NCBI GenBank assembly: GCA_020975725.1 | Contig: QXJR01000022.1 | Coordinates: 372,001 to 436,000, forward strand | From: Picocystis sp. L7 | Taxonomy: Eukaryota > Chlorophyta > Picocystophyceae > Picocystales > Picocystaceae | Reading direction: 5' to 3' | Length of the DNA stretch: 64,000 nucleotides | Shown here: piece after piece, positions 1 through 9,189 of the stretch | Numbering within the stretch: the stretch's first letter is position 1 | Layout: every line of letters begins with the position of its first letter | Position numbers and translations under genes: made by a program | Notes under the pieces: generated by a model | The model's database searches: none | Told to the model about the DNA's origin: nothing | Seen by the model: only the letters and a program-made list of their open reading frames with translations

Positions 1-1
1 G

Positions 2-202
2 GGTTCTTGTAGTGCGGATGGTTTGTTGGCATGGTCTGACGGTGTGGTCACTACTTGGGATCCCGATTCGGGCGAAGTGAAATCTTTGTTTGAGGAGCAC
101 GCAGGCCAAGAAATAAGCACGATTGCTACGCATCACGAGACAGGAATAATTGCAACGGCCACCAAGCATGGTGAGGTTGTTGTTTACAGCCTTCCGGTCT
201 GA
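2..202 (+). CDS. C-terminal end of a WD40-repeat protein (partial)
   Basis: The frame is open from the window edge to a TGA at 200-202 and gives about 66 residues. It contains a WD-type strand (TWDPDSGEV, about residues 19-27) followed by a second blade-like segment ending in GEVVVYSLPV. This spacing is typical of the last one or two blades of a WD40 beta-propeller, where the final strand closes the ring. The 5' part lies outside the window, so the protein's identity cannot be given. It converges with the minus-strand gene that ends at 288. Confidence 0.7.
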   Translation, partial: GSCSADGLLAWSDGVVTTWDPDSGEVKSLFEEHAGQEISTIATHHETGIIATATKHGEVVVYSLPV

Positions 203-287
203 TTGGCATCGGAAGGGGTCTGGGTGCGAACATGCCCAATGCCGCTGTTTTGTGTGTTTGAATGTGCAGACCCTCATGGTGCGTGCA

Positions 288-711
288 TCACTGAGCTTCG
301 TATGGGCTCAACCTTCCCAAGACCTTTTCGACGCTCGGTCTCCTCTCTTCTTCCCACATGAGCCGGTTCTTTTCCGACGTCCAGAACCCCCAGGGTTTCG
401 TCGGTTGGTTCCAGTTCTCTCTCCTGCGCGTGCGTCGTTTCTTCGTCAGCTACTCCACCGTGCATCCTTCCACGTCTGTTGACGCACCTCCACGCGCGAG
501 CTTTCGCTTCGTTGTTCGTTTCGTTCGTTCTGTCCTTCGCTGGTCTTGGTCTTTCGTGTCCGTCGGACGGCCTTCCACGTCGCGCCACGTACGCGATTCG
601 GGCATCTTCGAGGTTCTCTCTGAGCGCCTCGTTCAGTTTGATCCTCCTCGCTTCGGGATCTTCCATGCACTTGCTGATCAGGTGCTCCAAGAACTCGTAA
701 AAGAAGGACAT
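288..711 (-). CDS. 84-residue conserved-looking small protein, two exons
   Basis: Exon 1 is 593-711 (ATG at 711-709) and exon 2 is 288-423, with stop 288-290. The donor is GTACGTGG and the acceptor GCGCAG. Together they give 255 bp, exactly 85 codons, and the phase 2 junction keeps the frame. The N-terminal half is an amphipathic helix (starts MSFFYEFLEHL). The second half has an aromatic-rich stretch, ENWNQPTKPWGFW, then a charged helix ending in SPYEAQ. I do not recognise the family. The size, lack of a signal peptide and Trp/Pro cluster would fit a small organelle or respiratory accessory protein, but that is inference. A longer unspliced frame exists but loses the aromatic-rich exon. Confidence 0.55.
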
Positions 712-1280
712 CGCGACGAAGCGCGCACGTGCCACCGTCCTCGTCCGACTTAACTCGTTCGTAAACACCAGAAAGGGTGGGCCGAGGTGGTTAACTCGAA
801 CATGGTTCACGAAAGAGGGATGGTCCACCACGGACCCCATCAGATGGAGCACAGCTGTGTGGGAATGGTCGGACACAATCCGTTGCAGATGCATGGAGGA
901 CCAAACAAGGCGTGTGCTGGAAGGGAAGGAGGTCCGTGGATGAGGTCGCGGTGTGGAAGGGAAGGAAGAAGGGATGGGGGACGTGGGCCAAGCATGCTTG
1001 AACCGCGTGTTCGTATCGAGACCTCCTCTTTCCATCCTTGGAAACATCCACAACGTCCGTTCCATCCACGCCACTCGTTGCGTCTCGTCTTGGAGACGTT
1101 CCACGTGGAATCCATCCCATCCAATGGCCAATGACAAACACGAAGCGGATGGTTGTGCATGTGGAAACCATGTCGCACTTGAATCGATGCCATTTCGAAG
1201 ATATCGATGCCCATTCCACACGGTGCAAGGGACGAATTCCCATCCGAAAAGGACAGCGGATCCGAATTCGAGTCGGAGCC
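712..1280. promoter_or_regulatory. Divergent 5' spacer with two TTAACTCG motifs
   Basis: This spacer separates divergent starts at 711 (minus) and 1281 (plus). It contains TTAACTCGTTCG at 748-759 and GGTTAACTCG at 789-798. The first 12-mer recurs exactly in the CCDC12/CCDC39 divergent spacer (within 19374-19387). The frames open here show no recognisable protein. Confidence 0.4.
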
Positions 1281-1831
1281 ATGGCGAAGCGCGACGATGG
1301 CGCCACACCAAGACCATCGGAAGCGGTGGTGTCGGAAGACGTGGTCGTGTCCAGGCGTCCCATGGAGCTGGTCCAAAGGTGGTTGGGAATGACCGACGAA
1401 GAAGCCGACACCGTCCTCGAAAAGAGCGTGGACGCTGGTCTGGAAGACAGCCGACCGCCCAGGCTCGGACTAGGTGCCAAGTTCCTGTCCCACAACAAGG
1501 TGAGAATAAGACGAAACGCACGCTTCCAAGGAGGGGAAACGGAGGAGGCACCCTCGAAAGCGGTGCTGACGTCGGATTCACACGAACGCAGGCGGCTGCG
1601 GTCCTGTCCCCCGTTCAACGCAGGCTGGAGAAGAATGTCAGGCTGGCCAAGGAAAAGTCTCAAGAAGAAGCCGAAGAAGCAAAACTACAGGCACAAGACT
1701 CTTCCGAGGAAGAGGAGGAGAAAGGAAGGGGAAAGTATGCCATGGAAAGCAAGGGGAACAAGAGGACCCCCGCCGAACTCAAAGCTCTGTTGCATGGTCA
1801 ACAGGGCAGCAAGAAGAAGCGACGTAGATGA
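1281..1831 (+). CDS. Basic, probably nuclear protein with an RLGLGAK motif, two exons
   Basis: Exon 1 is 1281-1499 (73 codons, starts MAKRDDGATP) and exon 2 is 1592-1831, giving 152 residues. The intron begins GTGAGAATAAG and ends ACGCAG, phase 0. The splice joins PPRLGLGAKFLSHNK to AAAVLSPVQRRLEKN. A helix rich in K, E and Q, an acidic run (SSEEEEEK) and a terminal KKKRRR follow; the last resembles a nuclear or nucleolar localisation signal. The 'P-RLGLGAK' core followed by a conserved short helix resembles small eukaryotic nuclear or ribosome-biogenesis-type proteins, but I cannot name the family. The gene converges with membralin, whose stop is at 2029. Confidence 0.6.
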
Positions 1832-2028
1832 TGACAGCGCTCGTTTGAACTCACTGAACCTCCATCGATCCAAAGTGTACTTTTGAGAAGTAACTCGATC
1901 CTACCAGGACACCATAGGAAAGCCATACATACCAGTCTAACCGAATGTGGACTTTATTTACGGAAAACAGAATGCACAATGGGGCGGAGCTTATTTCGGC
2001 TGGGAATGCTGCGCACGAAATGCGCCAA

Positions 2029-3417
2029 TCAGTCGTCCTCGCCAAGCGGTGCTACTGCGCTTATCCTCCCAATGGTAAAAGTACTGATTGGGGGTGACCA
2101 AAAAAACAACACGGACGCGAGGTCCCCCAGCAAGGGCCTATCAACTCGAGCGATCCAAGCCCAACTCCTTGCCTGCAGTGCTTGCATGAAGGATTCAACC
2201 AAGGAGCTAGAGCTGTTGTTTGTATCCAGAGGGTCCGAAGCTCTTTGCTCACACCGGTTCCAGAACACCATCACCAGATGCACCACAGAGAACACGAGCA
2301 CTGTGCATGCAAGCCAGCTGTACCCTGCAGTGTAGGCCAGCACATAGTACAAGAACGCTGCCACGTAAAGGAAGAAGAATCGCGGGACGAATGATCTGCT
2401 TAGCTTGGACTGCATGAGAAACGCAAGGGAAAATTCCACTAGCATGGTCAGCATCTGCAGGATGAGCGCCAGGTTCCCGTCTGGCAGGAACTGAGCCACG
2501 AAGATGAGGTTGCCGACGATTCCCGGCAGGAAGATAAAGGTTTCTGACGTGTACTTGGCCAGCAATTTCAAAGAGAGCCGTTCTTCAAAGATTCGCAGCC
2601 TCACATGTATCATGAGGTTTTGCATTCTCTTGATGATTTCTCCCACGACATAGCCTACGCTGGTGGTCAACGTAGCGTGCAGCAGCAACACTTCGGCAAT
2701 GAGCACTGCTTTCTCGGACAGAACTTTTAGCAGTAGCTTTGTGTTTTTCAGCAGGGATCCTTGCGCTAGCGGGGGATAAACGGTGGACAATTCCATCGTC
2801 CTTCTATCTAAGAAGTACCCTCGTTTTCTGGCGAAGAGCACGCTGTTTTTGAGCACGACTTCTTCCCCTCCCAACCATCGGAGCATCGTCCTTTCGAGCT
2901 TGCTGTTCCCGAAGCACTTCGCATCCGTGTTCACATCTACGGTGACAACGTTGACCCCGTGCTTTTTCCACATTCCCACGTCCATGACGAGGTAGGCTTC
3001 GTGCGTGGCGAACACGTGTGTGGCGTCGAATCCGCTCACGAGCCGGTGCAGGTCGCTTTCGTCGGGTTGGTTCTCCTCGCCTTCCTCGTCGTTCCGTTTC
3101 CACGGCGTCCAGCTCTGCAGCACGTCCACCACGTTGTCCATCCATCCCCTATCGGTCTTTGGCTCGATCTCGATCGCTTCGGGACACGTTATTCCGTCCT
3201 GCATGGCCATCGCGTTTCCTGTTCCGGTCCTTGCCATTCGGATCAGCATGACGTCGGCCATCCTCGTTTTCTCGCCCGCGAACACGTCTTCAGCGCACGC
3301 TTGTCGTCCCACCACGCGTGTGTGGGACCTGGCCAAGAGCACCAGCGTTCCCAAGGCGCCCATCATGGACGCGAGCTCCGCTGCGGTCCGCGTCCAGCGC
3401 GCCATCCGCATCGCCAT
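2029..3417 (-). CDS. Membralin (TMEM259) family membrane protein
   Basis: The product is 462 residues from ATG 3417 and appears intronless. The luminal segment contains VNTDAKCFGNSKLERTML and LGGEEVVLKNSVL, which match the conserved membralin pattern around 'D-CFGDS...G.DD..LNS'. Several hydrophobic helices follow, from about residue 240 to the C-terminus, including FFFLYVAAFLYYVLAYTAGY. Membralin is an ER membrane protein linked to ER-associated degradation in animals; its role in algae is unknown. An in-frame upstream extension to 4002 is low-complexity Pro/Ser/Leu derived from a purine tract and was rejected as coding. The start is followed by a hydrophobic N-terminal segment (LASMMGALGTLVLLA). 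Confidence 0.75.
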   Translation of the reverse strand: MAMRMARWTRTAAELASMMGALGTLVLLARSHTRVVGRQACAEDVFAGEKTRMADVMLIRMARTGTGNAMAMQDGITCPEAIEIEPKTDRGWMDNVVDVLQSWTPWKRNDEEGEENQPDESDLHRLVSGFDATHVFATHEAYLVMDVGMWKKHGVNVVTVDVNTDAKCFGNSKLERTMLRWLGGEEVVLKNSVLFARKRGYFLDRRTMELSTVYPPLAQGSLLKNTKLLLKVLSEKAVLIAEVLLLHATLTTSVGYVVGEIIKRMQNLMIHVRLRIFEERLSLKLLAKYTSETFIFLPGIVGNLIFVAQFLPDGNLALILQMLTMLVEFSLAFLMQSKLSRSFVPRFFFLYVAAFLYYVLAYTAGYSWLACTVLVFSVVHLVMVFWNRCEQRASDPLDTNNSSSSLVESFMQALQARSWAWIARVDRPLLGDLASVLFFWSPPISTFTIGRISAVAPLGEDD

Positions 3418-3458
3418 GACACGTCCTCGACGTCCCTCGCCATCCAGACTCCCTCTGC

Positions 3459-3494
3459 CACAGGGGCGGTCCACGGTGCCACAGGGGCGGTAGA
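3459..3494. promoter_or_regulatory. Tandem CACAGGGGCGGT boxes upstream of membralin
   Basis: CACAGGGGCGGT occurs at 3459-3470 and again at 3480-3491, 42-74 bp upstream of the membralin ATG. The second copy extends to CACAGGGGCGGTAGA (3480-3494), a 15-mer found once more at 12775-12789 upstream of the nucleotide-sugar transporter gene in the same orientation relative to its gene. Confidence 0.5.
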
Positions 3495-3519
3495 GGAGCG
3501 GGGTGGGGTCCCATGGGAA

Positions 3520-3695
3520 AAGGGGAGAGATCGAGAGACCGGGGGAGACTCGACAGAGATGGACAGGGACAGGGATTGGGAGAGGGATCGACAGGGAGAG
3601 GGAGAGGGAGGGAGAGGGAGGGAGAGTAGGGAGAGGGAGAGAGGGAGAGTAGGGAGGGAGAGGGAGAGGGAGGGAGAGGGATTGAGTGGAGAGAT
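3520..3695. repeat. Polypurine GGGAGA-type low-complexity tract
   Basis: On the plus strand about 175 bp are almost only G and A, built from GGGAGAGG-like units and densest at 3593-3686. It lies upstream of membralin, so that gene's coding strand has a polypyrimidine tract there. No coding function is inferred. Confidence 0.8.
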
Positions 3696-4485
3696 CTTCG
3701 CCGGCACAGCAGCGAGGCACGTGGCAGTTGCGCTTCCCAGGACCTGGATCGACACGCACGTGCGGTGCGCGTCTTCCGATCCGACAAGGGCGATGGACGC
3801 GACGTGTGGACCGAGGGAGGGAGTGGACGGCCGAGAGGACGTCCACTGCGGCGAGGACGGAGGGAACGACCAGGTAGAACGACAGGTGCGACGTGCTCGG
3901 CGAGGGTGCGAACCGTGCGTGCACGTCCACGGGAGCAGTTGATCCTCGTCTTGGATCGCACGCCGCGCTCGTTGCCACGATTCCCGTTCCGAACCCTCCC
4001 ACGGGTTCCGTGGTGCACGCGCCGATCGTTGGTTCGTCCCGTGACGCGCAGGAGGAAGGGGGGGGGATCTCCTTTGCGCCGTTTCTGCGTTCTCACCGCA
4101 CGTCTTTGGACGCGAGGATCCACGTCTCTTCCTCCCCACCTGGATCGGTTCCTCCGGATCACCTCTCCATCCATGCACCGTGCGAGCCACAAGGACGCGT
4201 TGCGCCATCTCCTCCCACGTCTTCGTCTCCGTCTCGATCCCTCCCTTCCCTCGGGTTAACCCCTTCGTGAACTTCGCCCCCTCTCCCTCCCCCTTCGATC
4301 CGAGGTTCACCACCGCGTTCACCTTTCCCCTCGTCTTTCCTCCCTTCCACGGTCCTACCACGACGGTCTTGGGAGCCAGGTTCGAGGGAGGGAGGCCCTC
4401 CCCCAGCTCCATCGATCCTCGTCGGCACACGTTCCCATGGTCCGAGTCCATTCTCGTGGGGGTGTGGCGCGCATCCGCACACGCG

Positions 4486-6842
4486 ATGTTCTGGCGCGTC
4501 TCCGGCCTCGCGAAGACGAGTCCCGTGGAGGTGCGCGAGACGGATCCCAAGGACGGAGAAGAGCCAAAGGAAGAAGGTGCTGACGTGGAAACGCTCGAAA
4601 CGGAACTCGTGCTCGGGGACGGGACGCACACGGACGCGATGGACGTGGACGTGCGGACAGCTCATCTTGGACAAAGAAAGCTTCACCCTCGAAGAACTGC
4701 TGGACGAAGAAGACGTCGTGCAGGAATGCAAAGCACTCAACGGAAGACTGGTGGCCTTGTACGTGCGAAAGGAACGAAGCAAGGAGGACGAATGCCACGA
4801 CCAAGGGGGAAGCGAGGACGAAACCCAACCTTTGACGTGGAAACCGACGGAGTGGAATCCATGCGTGAGCGAACGGCTGACGCGTCGCGAACGTCGGTTC
4901 CGAAACGCAGCTTGAGGACGAAGGAGAACGTCGAAGCAATGGTCAGGTGCGGGAAGATCGAACGAGCGGTTCGGACCCAATTACCCTAGCGAATCCTGGG
5001 AAGGAAGACGCTCCGGAAACTGACGAGGCAGATCTCCACGCGACGCCATGGGTACGCAGGTATCTGGTGCAACCGCAGAACGACTCCGAGGACATGAAAG
5101 TGAGGTACAAATACGCGTTCATCGCATGCGAAATCTTCTCCTGCGAAATAGACTCCATCTACAGCACGCTCCTGGACGACGAAGAGCTCATGAAGACGCT
5201 CTTCGCCTACCTGGACAGCGAAGAGCTACCCTCGTCACTGATTTCGGGGTATTTCTCCAGGGTGGTGGGTTGCCTCTTGTTACGTAGGACACAAGACTGC
5301 ATGGAATACCTGAAGAGGAACCAATCTGTGCTGGAGAAACTCGTGATGCACATTTCATCCACGTCCATCGCCGACGTGCTGATGAGACTCGTTGGAGCAG
5401 ACGAGCAGATCATGATTTATCACCCGGACGCAGTGTATTGGCTGGCAGAGACCAGCCTGTTAGAAGAGATCATTAGCTGCTTAGCACCAGGACAGTCCGC
5501 ACAGGTGTACGCGAACGCAACAGACGTGCTCTGTGCCATCGCAAGGACTGCGCCCAGCCCACTGTCACAGCAATTGAACGAGGCACACAACGTTTCGAAG
5601 CTGATTGGCTACGCCATCGACGGGGAGGAAAAGGCCACCGGGGATTGCCTGACCGTTCTGGCCACGATGCTCGGTCCGAAGAGGATGGTGGTCATCGGGA
5701 TGGGGGGGATGATGGGGAGCATGGACATGATGGATGAGGACAGCGTGGCGGAGGTCCCACGAGCCACGATCAAAGCCGTGTGCAGTAGGTTTTCCGATTT
5801 GGTGGCCCTCTTGGCGGTCAAGGACAAATCCAAGGTCGTCTCTACCACGTACGGCATCCTGCAACCACCGCTGGGGATTGTGCGGCTGCGCGCCGTGCAG
5901 TTTTTTTCGGCGTTGTTGTACAGTGGGGAGGTCGATGCCCTGGAGGCTGCTATGAAGCACAAGTTGGTGGACAAGTGCCTGGCGCTGATGTTCCGGTACC
6001 CGTTCAATAACACGCTCCATCACGAAGTGGAGGCTATCCTTTGTTTTGCCTTGGATGGTGGCGAGTCGTATGCGTTGCAGATTTTGGATCGAAAGGGCTG
6101 CGACTTGATCGGCACGCTGGTCACGGCCAGCGAGACGGTCACCCCGGAGCCACGGCCAGGCGACTACAACGGGCGTTGCAAGCAGCCCTTGCGGGCCGGA
6201 TACATGGGTCACATCACCCGCATCGCGAATAAGTTGCTCAGCGTCACGGAGCAGTACGATTCCATCTTGGATCTCCTGGCAAAGGACGACCGTTGGCAGT
6301 CTTGGATGGAAGGCACTTTGAGGCCTCGCAACGACGTGGAGAACGTAGGTAGCTGGCAGTGTGGACGTCCAGGTGGCATGGACACCGGTTTTGATTCGGG
6401 CACCTTTCCGCCTGACTTGGGCTTGATGACGGGCATGGGCAGCGGTTTGCCCGATCGATACGAGCACGTGATAGATGAGGAGGACGAAGAGGACGAAGGC
6501 GAAGAGAAAGCATTGGTACAAGACGACTTGGATGGAGACGAGGACCAACAACCCGTGGGTGCGGCCGGTCCGCTCGATCCTACCGACACGGACGAAGACG
6601 CAGCTGCCATCTTGGCCTCGCTGGACCTGCACAGCACGGCTGCAGCGCTTGCAGCTCGCGTGTCCGCTTCGGCGGCCGTGGACGGCTCTCCCGCTCCGCT
6701 CCTGGCTTCGCGTGCGAGCGCCACCTCCACTCGCGCTCCTGAAGCCACACCGACCTCGGAGGAGCACGAGCCGGACGCTTACAATGCGCACGACTACTGG
6801 AAGATGGAGCTCGGCGGATGCGACGTTCCTGAGGACGTGTAA
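4486..6842 (+). CDS. SAPS-domain protein, PP6/Sit4 phosphatase regulatory subunit family, three exons
   Basis: Exons 4486-4530, 4661-4758 and 5060-6842 give 641 residues. Exon 1 encodes MFWRVSGLAKTSPVE and exon 2 begins LILDKESFTLEELLDEEDVV, which together are the hallmark SAPS start. The second donor (GCCTT, then GTACGTGCG) and the acceptor TACGCAG restore NGRLVALYLVQPQ, in phase. The SAPS helical region follows, with RYKYAFIACEIFSCE and LISGYFSRVVGCLLLRRT, to about residue 420. The C-terminus is acidic (DEEDEEDEGEE) and then Ala-rich. In the family these subunits target PP6-type phosphatases in cell-cycle and signalling control. The zinc-ribbon gene ends 13 bp downstream, convergently. Confidence 0.85.
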
Positions 6843-6855
6843 GCCGCGTTTCGTT

Positions 6856-7320
6856 TCATCCTCTTCCACCACCACTCTCCGCGTTTGAGAAGATGCTGGC
6901 CAACAACCGCTCCCCTTGTGCTTCGTCGAGCGGCTTCCTTGCCTTTCCTTTCCTCGTGTAGGGATCTTCTTCGCCCAGCAACGTCACGCCTTCCTCCTTG
7001 GCTGCACGTGCACACGCCTGTCGCGCCAACGCCTTGGCGTGTCGCTCGGCGACGGTCGGCGCACGCACGCGCTTGCCTTTGTGCACCGTCGGCACTTCGA
7101 CGGGCTTGTTCGCCTCTCGCTTGGGCGGTTCGCCGACCGCACTGGCGAAGCACCAGCCGCAGGACGTGCACGACCTCGTCCAAACGGGCACGGACTTCTC
7201 GCAGCGCGGACAGAGCTTCGTGTGCGCCGTGGTCTCGCCGACGCGCAGCGAAGGCGACGAAGCGGTCCCGGAGGGATGCGTGGCGCTCGTCGTGTACTGT
7301 GCGCCCGTCCTCGGCGGCAT
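6856..7320 (-). CDS. Small zinc-ribbon protein of unknown function
   Basis: The frame gives 154 residues from ATG 7320. Residues about 37-57 contain two CxxC knuckles, LCPRCEK and SCTSCGWC, separated by 11 residues, as in a rubredoxin/zinc-ribbon fold. A basic, Ala-rich helix follows (AERHAKALARQACARAAKE), then RLLASIFSNAE at the C-terminus. I do not recognise a named family. Zinc ribbons of this size are found in nuclear or ribosome-associated proteins, which fits the basic tail only loosely. The gene has a GAGAAGAAACTC element about 130 bp upstream of its start. Confidence 0.6.
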   Translation of the reverse strand: MPPRTGAQYTTSATHPSGTASSPSLRVGETTAHTKLCPRCEKSVPVWTRSCTSCGWCFASAVGEPPKREANKPVEVPTVHKGKRVRAPTVAERHAKALARQACARAAKEEGVTLLGEEDPYTRKGKARKPLDEAQGERLLASIFSNAESGGGRG

Positions 7321-7807
7321 GGTCCCCTCTCCTTCCCACCTGCTTCCAACCGGCTCTCTCGAAGCCTCGTGCGAAACCTAGGCGAAGGCGCGACGCACGT
7401 GCGACAGCAACGAACGAGGAATGGACGCGATGGGACACGCCATGGCCGAGAAGAAACTCCCCTCGAGGGACCCTCCGAAGGGGAAAGGGGGGGGCGCATG
7501 GTTGAGCTTGGAGAACAAGTGCAAGCAGGGATGGGGCCAGGACAAGGAAAGGAAGGATCCCGATCAGGATGCATGGAAGAGAGGCACAAGCGTGGGACAC
7601 ACCACACAGAGCAGCAGTGGTGGAACAAGAGGACCCTTGCTCCGTGCATGGCGTCCTGGACGGACGACGAAGCCATGCAGGAGACCCCCGGGGCCGTACA
7701 CATCCCTTCGTCCAAAGCCAGGAATGTGGAAGACACGGACAACCGCACACATGATTGGTGGCCTGGCCATCGTTGCATGCCTCGTCCAAGCCACCCGCGC
7801 AACAAAC
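7321..7807. promoter_or_regulatory. 5' spacer of the zinc-ribbon gene
   Basis: This 487 bp spacer lies between the zinc-ribbon start (7320) and the GLTP stop (7808), both on the minus strand. It contains the GAGAAGAAACTCC element at 7448-7460 and a nearby CCTCGAGGG step. No protein is recognised in the overlapping open frames. Confidence 0.45.
7448..7460 (+). promoter_or_regulatory. GAGAAGAAACTCC element (zinc-ribbon gene)
   Basis: This is an exact copy of the 12-mer GAGAAGAAACTC plus C, 128-140 bp upstream of the minus-strand start at 7320. It is one of at least six copies in this window, all in 5' spacers. Confidence 0.5.
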
Positions 7808-8485
7808 TCACACCACCGCGTCGTTCTCGATCCCATGCCTCTGGTAAAAGTCCATGGTGTGCTCCACCAACGCCCGAAGCCCGTGGATGCACGTTTCCAG
7901 GTCGTGCAGGATGTCTTCGTGGACCCGCGTGTCTCGATCCAGATCCTGGTATCCCAGCTTCTGGAAGAACTTCTTGGTGCTCGGTGCAAGTGCAATGCTG
8001 GACTTGAACACGGCGTAGAGGACCATGCCGTGGTAGTTTTTCAACGTACATTCGTAGCTGTGGGACAGCGCCTTTCCCAGCGCCACGTCATCCACGTTTC
8101 CTTGGCGGTCTTGGGCCGACGGCAAGAAATCTTCCAACGCCACCAGGAGGAAGTGGAAGGCTCTTCTCGTCCACAGGATGGCGATGGTGGCGCTGGGATC
8201 CTGCTTGGAGATCCCTTCCTCCTTCTCGTGCAGCAGCAGCTCTTCCACGTGTCGATGATTCCCGCGAAACGCCTGGATCTTGGCCACGTTGTTCTCGATG
8301 TCGGCCTGCGCCGGCGCGAAGGCCATGCCGAACCTTCGGAACACGCGCACCACGGCTTGTGCGACGGTTATCCATGCGTCCACCTCCACAAGACGTCCTT
8401 CTGGACCGTCCTTCCACGTCGTTTCGTCCAGCACCTGCGCGAGCGACGCCAATGCGCGCGGTTCCGAGCTCGTTCCCGTCTCCAT
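7808..8485 (-). CDS. Glycolipid transfer protein (GLTP) domain protein
   Basis: The single exon gives 225 residues, close to the 205-225 typical of the family. The ligand-binding signature is present: D62, N66 and K69 in ADIENNVAKI, W105 and the following Arg pair in LWTRRAFHF, and a later His in KNYHGMVLY. These residues bind the sugar or phosphate headgroup in GLTP/ACD11 proteins. The family moves glycolipids or ceramide-1-phosphate between membranes from the cytosol. ATG 8485 is the first Met in a high-quality frame; the upstream extension overlaps the isochorismatase gene and was rejected. Headgroup preference (sugar versus phosphate) is not decided here. Confidence 0.85.
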   Translation of the reverse strand: METGTSSEPRALASLAQVLDETTWKDGPEGRLVEVDAWITVAQAVVRVFRRFGMAFAPAQADIENNVAKIQAFRGNHRHVEELLLHEKEEGISKQDPSATIAILWTRRAFHFLLVALEDFLPSAQDRQGNVDDVALGKALSHSYECTLKNYHGMVLYAVFKSSIALAPSTKKFFQKLGYQDLDRDTRVHEDILHDLETCIHGLRALVEHTMDFYQRHGIENDAVV

Positions 8486-8580
8486 CTCGACGTCGGAACG
8501 CTTCGTTTGGGACCGTTTCGTGTCGAGCAGGATAAGATGGACGTGTGGCGATGGGAGGTGTCGCAATTGGATCCTGGGTT

Positions 8581-9189
8581 TCACAAACAAGCGAATTCTG
8601 CGGGACTGGGCGGCCTTTCTTCGCGCACAAGCTTGCTGATGGCTTTGAAGGTGTCGCCAGACGCTTCGCCGAGCATCTCGAAGAGCGCCATCTCCGCCGT
8701 GGTGGGGACGCATCCGGCACGCAACATGCGTCGCATGGCCACGGCACGATCCAGGCTGCGCTGGGAGGTGATGGCATCGACCAGGAGGTGCACGTCCATG
8801 CCGTCTCGCACGAGTTCGAGCGCGGTTTGCACCACGCACACGTGCGCTTCCACGCCGCACAGGAGGACCTGGGACACGCGCAGGCGACGCAGCTCCTCCC
8901 GCACGTCCTCCGTGCACATGCTGAATCGCAGCTTCTCGTGCGTCTTCGTCCCTTCCGGCAGGCATTCGCGCACTTCCGGCACGGTGCGTCCCAGCGCCTT
9001 GGGATACTGCTCCGTCACCACCACCGGCATTCCCAGTACGCTCGCGCCGCGCACCGCCAGCCTCGTGGCGGCGATGGCGGCCTCTCCACCGCACAGGATC
9101 GGTCGGAACCGTTCCTGCACGTCGCACACCAGCAGCGCCGCCTGGCGAGCGCTCAATGCCGCCTGCTTCGCCGTCGCCATCGTCGCCAT
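8581..9189 (-). CDS. Isochorismatase-fold (cysteine hydrolase) protein
   Basis: The product is 202 residues. The catalytic triad of the superfamily is visible: D23 in VCDVQERF, a Lys near 87 (HEKLRF) and the nucleophilic C118 in LCGVEAHVCVVQTAL. The 'GVEAHVCV' form matches the ISOC1/ISOC2-type eukaryotic subgroup rather than true isochorismatases. The substrate is unknown. The gene lies head-to-tail with GLTP, 95 bp upstream of that gene's start. Two in-frame Mets (9189, 9180) could start it; a longer start at 9228 adds residues without conserved features. Confidence 0.8.
   Translation of the reverse strand: MATMATAKQAALSARQAALLVCDVQERFRPILCGGEAAIAATRLAVRGASVLGMPVVVTEQYPKALGRTVPEVRECLPEGTKTHEKLRFSMCTEDVREELRRLRVSQVLLCGVEAHVCVVQTALELVRDGMDVHLLVDAITSQRSLDRAVAMRRMLRAGCVPTTAEMALFEMLGEASGDTFKAISKLVREERPPSPAEFACL

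Larger units (their letters stand above)
3418..4485. promoter_or_regulatory. Divergent spacer between membralin and SAPS genes
   Basis: This 1.07 kb spacer separates divergent starts at 3417 and 4486. It holds the CACAGGGGCGGT pair, the purine tract (both listed separately) and GGTTAACCCCTTCG at 4254-4267. Long open frames on both strands here are low-complexity and carry no recognisable domain. Confidence 0.5.

Noticed and set aside
274-711. Single-exon reading of the first minus-strand gene
   Set aside because: The unspliced frame becomes low-complexity after residue 40, whereas the spliced model gives a patterned C-terminus and an exact codon count.
3418-4002. N-terminal extension of membralin by about 195 residues
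   Set aside because: The extension is Pro/Ser/Leu repeat translated from the purine tract and spacer; the family starts near the ATG at 3417.
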